The notes beneath the pieces were generated by a model. It saw only the letters and a program-made list of their open reading frames with translations, had not been told where the DNA came from and did not search any database. 64,000 nucleotides of DNA from Granulosicoccus sp045110515 (GTDB taxonomy: Bacteria; Pseudomonadota; Gammaproteobacteria; Granulosicoccales; Granulosicoccaceae). Below are positions 34,949 through 43,227 of this stretch, piece by piece. Position 1 is the first letter of the stretch. Each line of letters starts with the position of its first letter. A program made the translations under genes and the position numbers. Where the stretch lies: contig JBGCGD010000057.1 in assembly GCA_045110515.1 (NCBI GenBank), positions 22,407 to 86,406 of the forward strand, read 5' to 3'.

Positions 34949-36277
34949 CTATGAAGATGTCAGCTCTTTAAGTTGTCTTGAGGTGTACCAGTGTGCGACA
35001 AACGCTGCGACTACCACCACAGAAATAATGGTGTAGAACACCGTCATCATGGGTGAATTTACTTGTGTAATAAGCCAATAGTTAATACTGGCTGGAATGA
35101 CCAGTTGCCTTGCGATACCCAACACCATAGGAAACATCGGTTGTTTCATCGCCTGCAATGTTGCTGTACTCAGAAAAAGTACTACATAAGCATAGAAGGC
35201 AATAGCATCAATTTTTAAGTAAGCGGCCCCGGTATCTCTTATCGATTGATCATCGGTAAAGAAGTCCATCATGGCCGGAGACAAGAACACCATAATGGGG
35301 ATAGAAACCGCAGCCATCGCTAACCCAACGATAAGCGCCGTTTTGTAAGTTTCATGTACGCGTTTGTAATGACCTGCTCCTAGATTTTGACCGGCAATGG
35401 CCATAACCGCAGCATTTAAGCCCAGTGCCGGAAGTAAGAGTACTTGTTCTAGTCTGAGTCCGACGGCATAGCCTGCGACATGTTCACTTCCGAACCGCCC
35501 AATGAGTGAGATAGTGATAAAGCTACCCAAAATAATCGTCAGCATATTGAAGCTTGCTGGAAGCACTTGTTTCAACAAGTCTAGCCATCTATTGATGCTG
35601 ATTTTTGGTTTGCTATAGCGTCCAATTTCGCGGCAAAGTACCCAATAGAGGTAAACAGCGGACCCAGCTTTAATTAGTACCGTTGCAAGAGCAAGCCCTG
35701 ATACTCCTAGCTCCAACGCAAACGTCAGTAAAGGGTTCAATGCGAGGTTGATAAAGAAACCTGCAGCCAGCGCATTTCTATTGGATTTCGTGTCACCCAT
35801 TGCCATCAGAGCCCCGGCGGCTGCGAAACTTAAAATAAACGTAGATGCTCCTAGCAGGGTGATCGTCACGTATTCCATGGCCAGAGGGGCAATATCAGGT
35901 TCCGCTCCAAGGAATACGACTAGAGGCTCTGCTACCCACCAACCCAACGCGGTCACCAAAATACTCAATAAGATGGCTAGCCCAAATACATGATCAACCC
36001 AGTTAGCCACCTCGTCATTGTCGCTTTTGCCGACTGCCGGGGCGATAATGGCCGAGGCTCCGGTTTGTATGCCGATACCTAGGGCCAGTAACAGGAAAAA
36101 CACGCTGCCGGCAATAGACACACCTGCCAGAGCCTCATCGGAGACACGACCCGCAAACCAGAAATCACTGAGGTTGTACAGAGTATTGAATATCATGCCC
36201 ATTGACGCTGGTATGGACAACCGCACCAGATGATGGAGTATTGACCCTTCGATCAATGGCTTGTTGACACTTCTCAT
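34949..36277 (-). CDS. MATE family multidrug/Na+ antiporter
   Basis: 442-residue membrane protein with about 12 helices in two homologous halves. Family features include RLSIPASMGMIFNTLYNLSDFWFAGRVS near the N terminus, ALGIGIQTGASAIIAPAVG and PALGLNAAVMAIAGQNLGAG. It probably exports cationic drugs or metabolites using Na+ or H+. ATG 36277 (RSVNKPLIEGS) fits the family; the open frame upstream does not look like protein. Divergent from the homocysteine methyltransferase gene, with about 150 bp between. Confidence 0.9.
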   Translation of the reverse strand: MRSVNKPLIEGSILHHLVRLSIPASMGMIFNTLYNLSDFWFAGRVSDEALAGVSIAGSVFFLLLALGIGIQTGASAIIAPAVGKSDNDEVANWVDHVFGLAILLSILVTALGWWVAEPLVVFLGAEPDIAPLAMEYVTITLLGASTFILSFAAAGALMAMGDTKSNRNALAAGFFINLALNPLLTFALELGVSGLALATVLIKAGSAVYLYWVLCREIGRYSKPKISINRWLDLLKQVLPASFNMLTIILGSFITISLIGRFGSEHVAGYAVGLRLEQVLLLPALGLNAAVMAIAGQNLGAGHYKRVHETYKTALIVGLAMAAVSIPIMVFLSPAMMDFFTDDQSIRDTGAAYLKIDAIAFYAYVVLFLSTATLQAMKQPMFPMVLGIARQLVIPASINYWLITQVNSPMMTVFYTIISVVVVAAFVAHWYTSRQLKELTSS

Positions 36278-36426
36278 GAAATATTGCGATAAGTTATATG
36301 GATTTGGCGCAGTGTTTGCGGCCAGTTTGAGCGGAAATAACCGTAAGGTGCAGTACAAGCCGTTTCATTGGGGAATATACAGTGTCGGCGAACATCCCGT
36401 TGCCAGTATTTTTTAGGAATATCAAT

Positions 36427-37314
36427 ATGCAAAGTGTCACATTACTCGATGGCGGTATGGGACAAGAGCTCGTTCGGCGTTCGGGCAAAGATCCATCTCC
36501 GTTGTGGTCTGCCCAGGTCATGCTCGATGCCCCCGACCTTGTAGAGCAACTACACATTGATTTTATTCAAGCCGGTGCGTCTGTTATTACACTGAATACC
36601 TATAGTGCGACTCCTGAAAGGCTTGAAGCGCACAGCCGTGTTGAACTGTTTGAACCCGTGCAGCAGGCCGCGTGCGAGGTGGCTAAAAGCGCGATCGTAA
36701 AAGCGGGTGTACCCAACGTGCAAATTGCGGGGTGTTTGCCGCCTTTGGTCGCAAGTTATCACCCTGAGCTAACACCCGCCAGGGAAATCGCTGTCGATAC
36801 TTATACCAAAATTGCAGCGGCTCAAAACGAAGCCGTTGACTTCTTTATGTGCGAGACCATGGCAAGCGTTGCTGAGGCGGAATATGCGTTGGAAGGGGCG
36901 TCTGTTTTTGGTAAGCCTGTCTGGGTTGCATTGACGTTAGACGATAAAAAACCAAATTGTCTAAGGGGTGGGGATCCCTGGCAAGAAGCAGTGCAGCGTG
37001 TACAGGAGCGCGGTGCTGCGGCCGTGCTGCTGAATTGTTCGCGCCCTGAGACCATCGATGCGATATGGTCAGATTTTGCGAAAGCGTGTGAGGTGCCCTT
37101 TGGTGCCTATGCTAACGGCTTTACATCGGTGACCGATCTTAAGCCTGGAGGAACCGTGGACTCATTGGAGACGCGCAACGATCTCGACCCGGAAGCCTAT
37201 ACTGCTTTTGCCGAAGGTTGGGTAAGCCAGGGGGCTACTCTTATTGGAGGTTGCTGCGAGGTCGGGCCTGCTCATATTGCTTGTTTGTCTGAAAAGCTAC
37301 AGGCAATAAATTGA
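36427..37314 (+). CDS. Homocysteine S-methyltransferase (BHMT/MmuM-like)
   Basis: 295-residue zinc-dependent methyltransferase. The zinc ligands are the Cys of LLNCSRPE and the CysCys pair 276-277 in LIGGCCEVGP. The N terminus has LLDGGMGQELVRRSG. It transfers a methyl group from betaine or S-methylmethionine (or a similar sulfonium/ammonium donor) to homocysteine, giving methionine. With sarcosine oxidase in the window, a betaine-demethylation role is attractive, but dimethylglycine-processing genes are not seen. ATG 36427 is chosen for TAGGAAT upstream. Confidence 0.85.
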   Translation: MQSVTLLDGGMGQELVRRSGKDPSPLWSAQVMLDAPDLVEQLHIDFIQAGASVITLNTYSATPERLEAHSRVELFEPVQQAACEVAKSAIVKAGVPNVQIAGCLPPLVASYHPELTPAREIAVDTYTKIAAAQNEAVDFFMCETMASVAEAEYALEGASVFGKPVWVALTLDDKKPNCLRGGDPWQEAVQRVQERGAAAVLLNCSRPETIDAIWSDFAKACEVPFGAYANGFTSVTDLKPGGTVDSLETRNDLDPEAYTAFAEGWVSQGATLIGGCCEVGPAHIACLSEKLQAIN

Positions 37315-37342
37315 TGCTCTAAAAGCAGTCTTTTGCACGAAG

Positions 37343-37375
37343 AAAAACAGGCTGGCTTATGAAGCCAGCCTGTTT
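37343..37375. terminator. Bidirectional terminator between the methyltransferase gene and xsc
   Basis: Perfect 14-bp stem (AAACAGGCTGGCTT, loop ATG, AAGCCAGCCTGTTT; bases 37345-37375). On the minus strand it ends in a T-run, on the plus strand in TTT only, so it serves xsc best and probably both genes. Confidence 0.88.
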
Positions 37376-37386
37376 CATACGACCAA

Positions 37387-39168
37387 CTAGCTGATTTGCT
37401 GAGGACGCATATCGCTTGCGCTTACGCCGGCAACCTTGTTAGGAGCTGACATCGCATCACGACGGAACGGCTCGCCCAGTTCCTGATTAAGTACAACTTC
37501 GATAAACGTAGTCACGTTGTCGTTCATCTGCTCTTTCACTGCAGTATTCAACGCTTCAGTAAGTGCGTCAGTGTTGAAGACCTTCACACCCTTCAGACCA
37601 CAAGCATCAGCGATCTGTGCGTACTCGACGCCTAGGTTAAGTTCTGTGCCGACAAAGTTATCGTCATACCACAGTGTGGTGTTGCGCTTCTCAGCACCCC
37701 ATTGATAGTTACGGAAAATAACCATAGTGATGGGTGGCCAGTCGTTGCGACCACAGGCCGTCATCTCGTTCATGGAGATTCCGAACGCACCGTCACCTGC
37801 AAAACCGACAACCGGTACATCAGGACAGCCGATTTTTGCACCAAGAATAGCCGGTAATCCGTATCCACAAGGGCCAAACAAGCCTGGCGCTAAGTATTTG
37901 CGACCTTTCTCGAAGGTGGGATAAGCGTTACCGATTGCGCAGTTGTTACCAATGTCGCTTGAGATGATGACCTCATCTGGTAGTGAATCACGAATAGCCA
38001 ACCAAGCGTTTCGTGGCGACATACGATCCGGCTCACGCTCGCGCGCACGTTCGTTCCACGTAATTCCTTCGTCGTTGTCTTCTTCGTGTTCCATAGACAC
38101 AAGTTCTTGCGCCCAACGATCTTTGGTTAGCTTGATGAGCGCTCTACGATCTTCACGACCGGCATCGCCTGCACCTTTACTTAATTGTGCTTTGATTTGT
38201 TCTGCAACGTACTTCGCATCACCTTGAATGGCAACGTCAACGCGCTTAGTTAAACCAATTCGGTCAGCGTTAATATCGACTTGGATCAGCTTGGCATCTT
38301 TGGGCCAGTAATCGATTCCGTATCCAGGAAGTGTTGAAAAAGGATTCAGGCGTGTGCCAAGCGCAAGAACTACATCGGCTTTTGCGATGATTTCCATCGC
38401 TGCTTTCGAACCGTTATAGCCTAATGGTCCCATGGAGAGCTCGTGAGATCCAGGGAATGCATCGTTGTGCTGGTAGTTACAGCATACCGGTGAGTCGAGC
38501 ACTTCGGCGAGCTGACGAGAAGCATCAATAGCGCCACCGATAACAACACCGGCACCGTTTAAGATGACTGGAAACTGAGCGTTAGAGAGAAGCTCTGCTG
38601 CCTGATCGATGGCAGATGATCCACCACGTGGTCGCTCAAGACGGACAACTTGTGGTAAGTCGATATCGATAACTTTTGTCCAGTAGTCACGAGGAACATT
38701 AATTTGAGCCGGGCCAGACGCGCGCCAAGCTTGTTCGATAACTCGGTTTAAAACTTCAGCGATTCGACTTGGGTCACGGACCTCTTCCTGATAGGCGACC
38801 ATGTCCTGGAACAGGGCCATCTGCTGGATTTCCTGGAACCCACCTTGGCCGATGCTTTTGTTGGCTGCCTGTGGTGTCACCAACAATAAGGGAGTGTGAT
38901 TCCAGTAGGCTGTCTTGATAGGAGTAACAAAGTTGGTGATTCCTGGGCCGTTTTGCGCGATTGCCATGGACATTTTGCCAGTCGCACGTGTGTAGCCGTC
39001 TGCACTCATACCGGCGTTACATTCGTGTGCACAATCCCAAAATTTGATACCGGCTTCTGGAAATAAGTCGGAGATCGGCATCATGGCCGAACCGATAATG
39101 CCGAAAGCATTGTCGATACCGTGCATCTGAAGAACCTTGATGAAGGCCTCTTCGGTAGTCATTTTCAC
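37387..39168 (-). CDS. xsc: Sulfoacetaldehyde acetyltransferase
   Basis: 593-residue thiamine-diphosphate enzyme that converts sulfoacetaldehyde and phosphate to acetyl phosphate and sulfite, the key step of taurine, isethionate and sulfoacetate dissimilation. The Xsc-typical start MTTEEAFIKVLQMHGIDNAF is followed by GIIGSAMMPISDLFPEAG. The ThDP/Mg motif is GDGAFGISMNEM. GTG 39168 (KMTTEE) has GGAG nine bases upstream and matches the family start better than ATG 39162. No pta, taurine transporter or taurine dehydrogenase is adjacent, so the substrate supply and acetyl-phosphate use must be encoded elsewhere. Confidence 0.93.
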   Translation of the reverse strand: MKMTTEEAFIKVLQMHGIDNAFGIIGSAMMPISDLFPEAGIKFWDCAHECNAGMSADGYTRATGKMSMAIAQNGPGITNFVTPIKTAYWNHTPLLLVTPQAANKSIGQGGFQEIQQMALFQDMVAYQEEVRDPSRIAEVLNRVIEQAWRASGPAQINVPRDYWTKVIDIDLPQVVRLERPRGGSSAIDQAAELLSNAQFPVILNGAGVVIGGAIDASRQLAEVLDSPVCCNYQHNDAFPGSHELSMGPLGYNGSKAAMEIIAKADVVLALGTRLNPFSTLPGYGIDYWPKDAKLIQVDINADRIGLTKRVDVAIQGDAKYVAEQIKAQLSKGAGDAGREDRRALIKLTKDRWAQELVSMEHEEDNDEGITWNERAREREPDRMSPRNAWLAIRDSLPDEVIISSDIGNNCAIGNAYPTFEKGRKYLAPGLFGPCGYGLPAILGAKIGCPDVPVVGFAGDGAFGISMNEMTACGRNDWPPITMVIFRNYQWGAEKRNTTLWYDDNFVGTELNLGVEYAQIADACGLKGVKVFNTDALTEALNTAVKEQMNDNVTTFIEVVLNQELGEPFRRDAMSAPNKVAGVSASDMRPQQIS

Positions 39169-39613
39169 TGTGTCGTACTCCTATTGAATAAGTAGTCGAT
39201 GAAAGGGGGTCTGCTAAAAACTGCTGTCATAAGTGAGTGGGTTCGCGCTGTGAAGCACAAATCCATTCACAAAAATATTGGAGGCTTGTCTGTTTTACTG
39301 CCGTGCAGGCCCCTGCCTGCGACAAACCGCATGACGCATGTTACCGCAAAGTAGGGTGCCAGCATTGCGCCAAATAGGGTGCCTTGGGTTGGTCCACAGG
39401 GATTATTACGTTGAATTTCGTGATTCGGTACTCCTGTCGATGTACGGCAATGGCCGTTTGATGCTTACTCAGCTCTTTGGAAGATATTACTTAGGGCTGC
39501 AGCCCAAGGACAGACCGTGATTTTCCAAAAACACGGTTGACGGTGCTTTTACGAGCTACCACTCATTTTCGATTTCAGTGGGCGCTAGCCAGTTGAGTGA
39601 GCGTTCCGATACG
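39169..39613. other. 445-bp intergenic region upstream of xsc
   Basis: Presumably holds the xsc promoter. A 60-codon open frame at 39338-39520 has no family character and is probably spurious. Two short repeats are visible: TAGGGTGCC at 39352-39360 and again at 39375-39383. A 12-bp palindrome GGGCTGCAGCCC lies at 39494-39505. A weak ACCGTG...CACGGT hairpin follows at about 39516-39539, near the end of the double SnoaL gene. Functions unknown. Confidence 0.4.
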
Positions 39614-40648
39614 CTACATTTCGCGCGGCATTCTCGTTTGGGCTACTTCACGTGCTCGAGACAGTACGTCGATTCCTAGTTGGTCATATACATCCATCAG
39701 ATCAACCAATACCCAGTTTTCTCGGATCAATCCTTTTTCTACTCGCCAGAAATCCAGGCTTCTTAGATAGATTTTCTGAGCATTAGCCGCCAAACCCAAC
39801 CAACCATCATGGCTCAGCGTTTGAGCCATATTAGGCCAACCGGTCACAGCCGCGTAGTTGCCTTCTGCAAAGAAGTGTAGCTCTACTTCATCCGGAAATT
39901 GACCGCGGTCAGGCATAGCCTTTAAAAACGGGATTTGATGCCATTGTCTGAATCCTTGGACTCCCCTACAGGTGCCTATCCCGGACGGACCGTACCAATT
40001 CATTTTTGGGTGCCAGAAGTTGTCCATCAGCATAACTTCAGGACCGCCTTCCGAGGGATGGCGCACTAGCGCGGTGAGCATATCAATGATGTGTTGGCGA
40101 GTGTTTAGACTATGTTGCGAATCATAAGACTGGCAGGTGACCCCGTCATTACTTGCAGGTCCCGGAACTTGAAGCTCACGGCCCAAGCTCGGAGCCATTG
40201 GCCAGACGTTAATTTGGTGCAGCCATTCGGGCAAGTCCCAGACAGTTTGAATTTCAACAACTTGACCGTCTTCAATTCGAAAGAATTCGTGATACCGAAA
40301 AGAGATGAATTGACCGGTGGCAGGAATTCCAACCCATGGACGCTGGAAACGGCCCATGTAGTAACCCGCACAGCCCACCCATTGTTGCTGAGTCTCTGAG
40401 GGGCCGGCGACTCTTATAAAATCTCTGCGTTCTAAGTCTGGTATTGCATGAAATAAGTCTCGATAAACTTTGTCGTACAAAGCTTCGGGCCCATGCAAAT
40501 CACCGAACGGGTGACACATATGAACTAAACACGTTGGCGAAAGTACGTTGGACAACTCTGCACGAACATTCGTCTCACCAAAATCGTACATTGCGTCGCA
40601 TAAACGCTTTACTAGCGCCTTGTTGGCGTTCGGTATATCGTCACTCAT
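39614..40648 (-). CDS. Tandem SnoaL/NTF2-like double-domain protein
   Basis: 344-residue protein made of two NTF2-like domains (about 1-170 and 185-335), each ending in a FFRIEDGQVVEI or FWRVEKGLIREN type strand followed by VWDLPEWLHQI or VLVDLMDVYDQLGID. The first domain contains CHPFGDLHGPEALYDKVYRDL and the second GPSGIGTCRGVQGFRQWH. Cytoplasmic, no signal peptide. It may bind or isomerise a small organic substrate; possibly one pseudo-dimer replacing a homodimer. It resembles the single-domain SnoaL-like protein at 15295-15795. A thioesterase gene lies 47 bp upstream on the same strand. Confidence 0.75.
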   Translation of the reverse strand: MSDDIPNANKALVKRLCDAMYDFGETNVRAELSNVLSPTCLVHMCHPFGDLHGPEALYDKVYRDLFHAIPDLERRDFIRVAGPSETQQQWVGCAGYYMGRFQRPWVGIPATGQFISFRYHEFFRIEDGQVVEIQTVWDLPEWLHQINVWPMAPSLGRELQVPGPASNDGVTCQSYDSQHSLNTRQHIIDMLTALVRHPSEGGPEVMLMDNFWHPKMNWYGPSGIGTCRGVQGFRQWHQIPFLKAMPDRGQFPDEVELHFFAEGNYAAVTGWPNMAQTLSHDGWLGLAANAQKIYLRSLDFWRVEKGLIRENWVLVDLMDVYDQLGIDVLSRAREVAQTRMPREM

Positions 40649-40695
40649 GTGCTAGGTTCATAGTGGGTTTGTGTTCATAGTAGGCTTGTATTCTA

Positions 40696-41130
40696 CTAAG
40701 CGCGCAGAATGTTACTAAGTTGATTTCGCACTCCGTCAGGAATAGTGACCGGTTTACTCGTCTCTCGGTTGACGAAGACATGGGTGAATGTTCCATGAGC
40801 AGACACGCTGTTTTCGTCATTTCTGAACAAACCGACGCCATACTCAACAGAACTATTCCCCAGACGGTTGACGCGCATCGCAGCCAGAACAGTATCAGGG
40901 AACACCATAGGTGAGACGTACTGACAGGAGGTGGCAACGACAAAGCCGACGATAGGAGATTTTTGTATATTAAAACCGCAGTGCTCTATGAGGAAGCTAT
41001 TGCAGACAGTATCGAAGTAGGTGTAATACACCGCGTTATTGATATGTCCATAGACATCGTTGTCAATCCAACGCGTGCTGATTGGCTTAAAATACGAATA
41101 GCTCTGCCGGGTTGTAGCGATGTTAGCCAT
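40696..41130 (-). CDS. Acyl-CoA thioesterase, 4HBT/YbgC-FadM family
   Basis: 144-residue hot-dog fold protein. The active-site pattern STRWIDNDVYGHINNAVYYTYFDT (18-41) matches R-W-x-D-x-D-x-x-G-H-x-N-N of 4-hydroxybenzoyl-CoA/long-chain acyl-CoA thioesterases. It hydrolyses an acyl-CoA; the chain or ring substrate is unknown. First gene of a possible two-gene unit with the double SnoaL protein. A large non-coding region lies upstream. Confidence 0.88.
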   Translation of the reverse strand: MANIATTRQSYSYFKPISTRWIDNDVYGHINNAVYYTYFDTVCNSFLIEHCGFNIQKSPIVGFVVATSCQYVSPMVFPDTVLAAMRVNRLGNSSVEYGVGLFRNDENSVSAHGTFTHVFVNRETSKPVTIPDGVRNQLSNILRA

Positions 41131-41758
41131 GGCGAAAATGGGAGATTAAAACGAAAAAAGGAAAGCGTTATAGTAACGCCTTCCCCGCAGAATTGACTGT
41201 AACAACTCGATAGATAAACGGCAGCTAACTATTTTCGAAACACCTCCTGTTTGTGCAAAAATTGAGAATGCGCTTCCTGCGGATACTGCTAAATCGGAAC
41301 TACAAGTGATATTTGTAGAAGTGTCTTACATTTTATTCGCGGCTTTTCTCCAATAAATTGCATTTGCGCATCCTTTTTGGTTTGTTGTCTTCGCCACAAT
41401 AACTATCCCCCATAATTGCATAGGCTAGAACGCCTCTGCGTTCGTACGTTTCTCATGTTTCCGTACAGATGCGGTTAACAACTAGTTAGTCAGCCAAGGC
41501 GTCAAACTTCTTAGATATTCGTGCAGCGGCGATAGGGGTATTTATTTTTAACGAATGGCATAAGTTTGCTAAAAAACTTCGGGCTGTTTCACTAAATTAT
41601 TTCCAACTACGTGCGCTAGCGTGGTGTCCGGTCAGCCTGCACTAGTTGGTATGATGGGGGGGATCAGCCTGTGCCCTTTTAGTAAACGGTTTTTTCTACT
41701 CGCTGCTTGCTGAGTTCGGGTGTTAATTCGCTTTCACCACATTAGAGAGGATCACCTC
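41131..41758. other. 628-bp intergenic region between divergent genes
   Basis: The longest non-coding stretch in the window. I see no gene, RNA gene or mobile element. It holds an inverted repeat GAACGC-CTCT-GCGTTC (41428-41443) and a G7 tract (at about 41656). An ORF of 20 codons (from 41652) is too weak to claim. It should contain promoters for the thioesterase and the FAD oxidase; an unrecognised small RNA cannot be excluded. Confidence 0.45.
41428..41443. promoter_or_regulatory. GAACGC-N4-GCGTTC inverted repeat
   Basis: Perfect 6-bp dyad in the long intergenic region, about 300 bp from either gene. An operator is possible, but no regulator gene is nearby. Confidence 0.3.
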
Positions 41759-43144
41759 ATGCGACTAGACCACGTTAAAAATGCCATTGAAGATCTGCGA
41801 CGTCTATTGGGAGAGCGTTTGTCTACGGGTGCATCGATTCTGGAGCAGCACAGCCACGATGAAGCTTATAGTGAAAAAGCGCTACCGGATGCTGTTGCAT
41901 TTCCTGAATCTACCGAAGAAGTCGCAGCCATAATGAAGCTGTGTACAAAACACCAGTGTCCGGTTGTCCCGTATGGCATTGGTACATCACTTGAGGGTCA
42001 CGTGATCCCTATTCATGGCGGTATCAGTATCGACACCAGTCGTATGAATGCGATCCTAGCGGTAAATACTGAAGATATGGATGCTGTTGTACAGCCGGGT
42101 GTGTCGCGAACGCAACTTAACGAAGAGCTGAGGGCGACGGGTTTGATGTTCACAGTCGACCCCGGTGCTGATGCAACCATGGGAGGTATGGCTGCAACCA
42201 GAGCCTCCGGCACAAACACGGTCAGGTATGGCTCTATGCGCGACAACGTCATGGCTTTAGAAGTTGTGCTCGCTGATGGGCAAATAATACGTACCGGTAC
42301 ACGCGCTCGCAAATCATCAGCTGGATACGATCTCACCCGGCTTTTTGTGGGTTCAGAAGGCACGCTTGGCGTAATCACAGAGCTAACCGTACGCCTGTTC
42401 GGACAACCGGAAACTATGTCAGCAGCAACTTGCGCTTTTCCAACAGTCGACGATGCTGTGAACTCCGTCATTATGGCTATCCAGATGGGAATTCCGATGG
42501 CTCGCATAGAATTGCTGGATGAAGTTCAAATGAAAGGCATGAACACTTATAACCCCGATATGATCATGCCGGAAATTCCGCATTTGTTCTTAGAGTTTCA
42601 CGGGACTGAAAACTCTGTGGCCGAACAAGTGGAAACTTTCAATGGTGTTGCAGAGGAATTTGGCGTGTCCAATTTTCAATGGGCGAGTAAAGAAGAAGAT
42701 CGAAACAGGCTGTGGAAAGCGCGGCACAGTGCTTACTATGCCGGTAAATCATTACGTCCGGGTGCCGAGGGCTTAGTGACGGATTGTTGTGTGCCTATAT
42801 CAGCATTAGCGGCGTGTATTTCCAAAACGAAGCGGCTGATTAATGAGTATGGGCTCATCGCGCCACTCGTAGGGCATGTTGGCGATGGAAACTTTCACTT
42901 ACTGATTCTTGTTGACACCGAAGATGCGACAGAGATGAAAAACGCCAAGCAACTAGCAGCGGACGTTAATCATATTGCGTTGGAGTTTGGCGGGACGGTC
43001 ACTGGCGAGCATGGTGTGGGCTCTGGAAAGAAAAAGTACATGCACGATGAGCACGGCGCAGCCTATGCCATTATGGGATCAATAAAAAAGACGCTGGATC
43101 CTGATAACCTGATGAATCCGGGTAAGTTAGTCAGTATAAATTGA
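41759..43144 (+). CDS. FAD-linked oxidase, GlcD/D-lactate dehydrogenase-like
   Basis: 461-residue flavoprotein of the GlcD/DLD family, which oxidises D-2-hydroxyacids such as glycolate or D-lactate. FAD-binding segments are YGIGTSLEGHVIPIHGGISID and VQPGVSRTQLNEELRATG, with VGSEGTLGVITELTVRL. The C-terminal part has VGHVGDGNFHLLI and GTVTGEHGVGSGKK. There are no GlcE/GlcF subunits alongside, so it resembles single-subunit D-lactate dehydrogenase (cytochrome) enzymes. ATG 41759 has AGAGAGG upstream. It could oxidise the glycolate or lactate expected from the sugar-acid operon; this is speculative. Confidence 0.85.
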   Translation: MRLDHVKNAIEDLRRLLGERLSTGASILEQHSHDEAYSEKALPDAVAFPESTEEVAAIMKLCTKHQCPVVPYGIGTSLEGHVIPIHGGISIDTSRMNAILAVNTEDMDAVVQPGVSRTQLNEELRATGLMFTVDPGADATMGGMAATRASGTNTVRYGSMRDNVMALEVVLADGQIIRTGTRARKSSAGYDLTRLFVGSEGTLGVITELTVRLFGQPETMSAATCAFPTVDDAVNSVIMAIQMGIPMARIELLDEVQMKGMNTYNPDMIMPEIPHLFLEFHGTENSVAEQVETFNGVAEEFGVSNFQWASKEEDRNRLWKARHSAYYAGKSLRPGAEGLVTDCCVPISALAACISKTKRLINEYGLIAPLVGHVGDGNFHLLILVDTEDATEMKNAKQLAADVNHIALEFGGTVTGEHGVGSGKKKYMHDEHGAAYAIMGSIKKTLDPDNLMNPGKLVSIN

Positions 43145-43227
43145 AGCCGTAAAATTTCTATTCACATTAGGAAGGTTTTCTCGTATGCTCTTAAACATGT
43201 AAAATATTGAATGTGTCGGGGTGCTAT

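Noticed and set aside
39494..39505. GGGCTGCAGCCC palindrome as a terminator
   Set aside because: No loop and no T-run; far from any gene end in the right orientation.
39338..39520. 60-codon open frame upstream of xsc
   Set aside because: No ribosome-binding site, no family character, and normal chance length for a 445-bp non-coding region.
41652..41714. 20-codon frame starting ATGATGGGG in the long intergenic region
   Set aside because: No convincing ribosome-binding site and no recognisable peptide.
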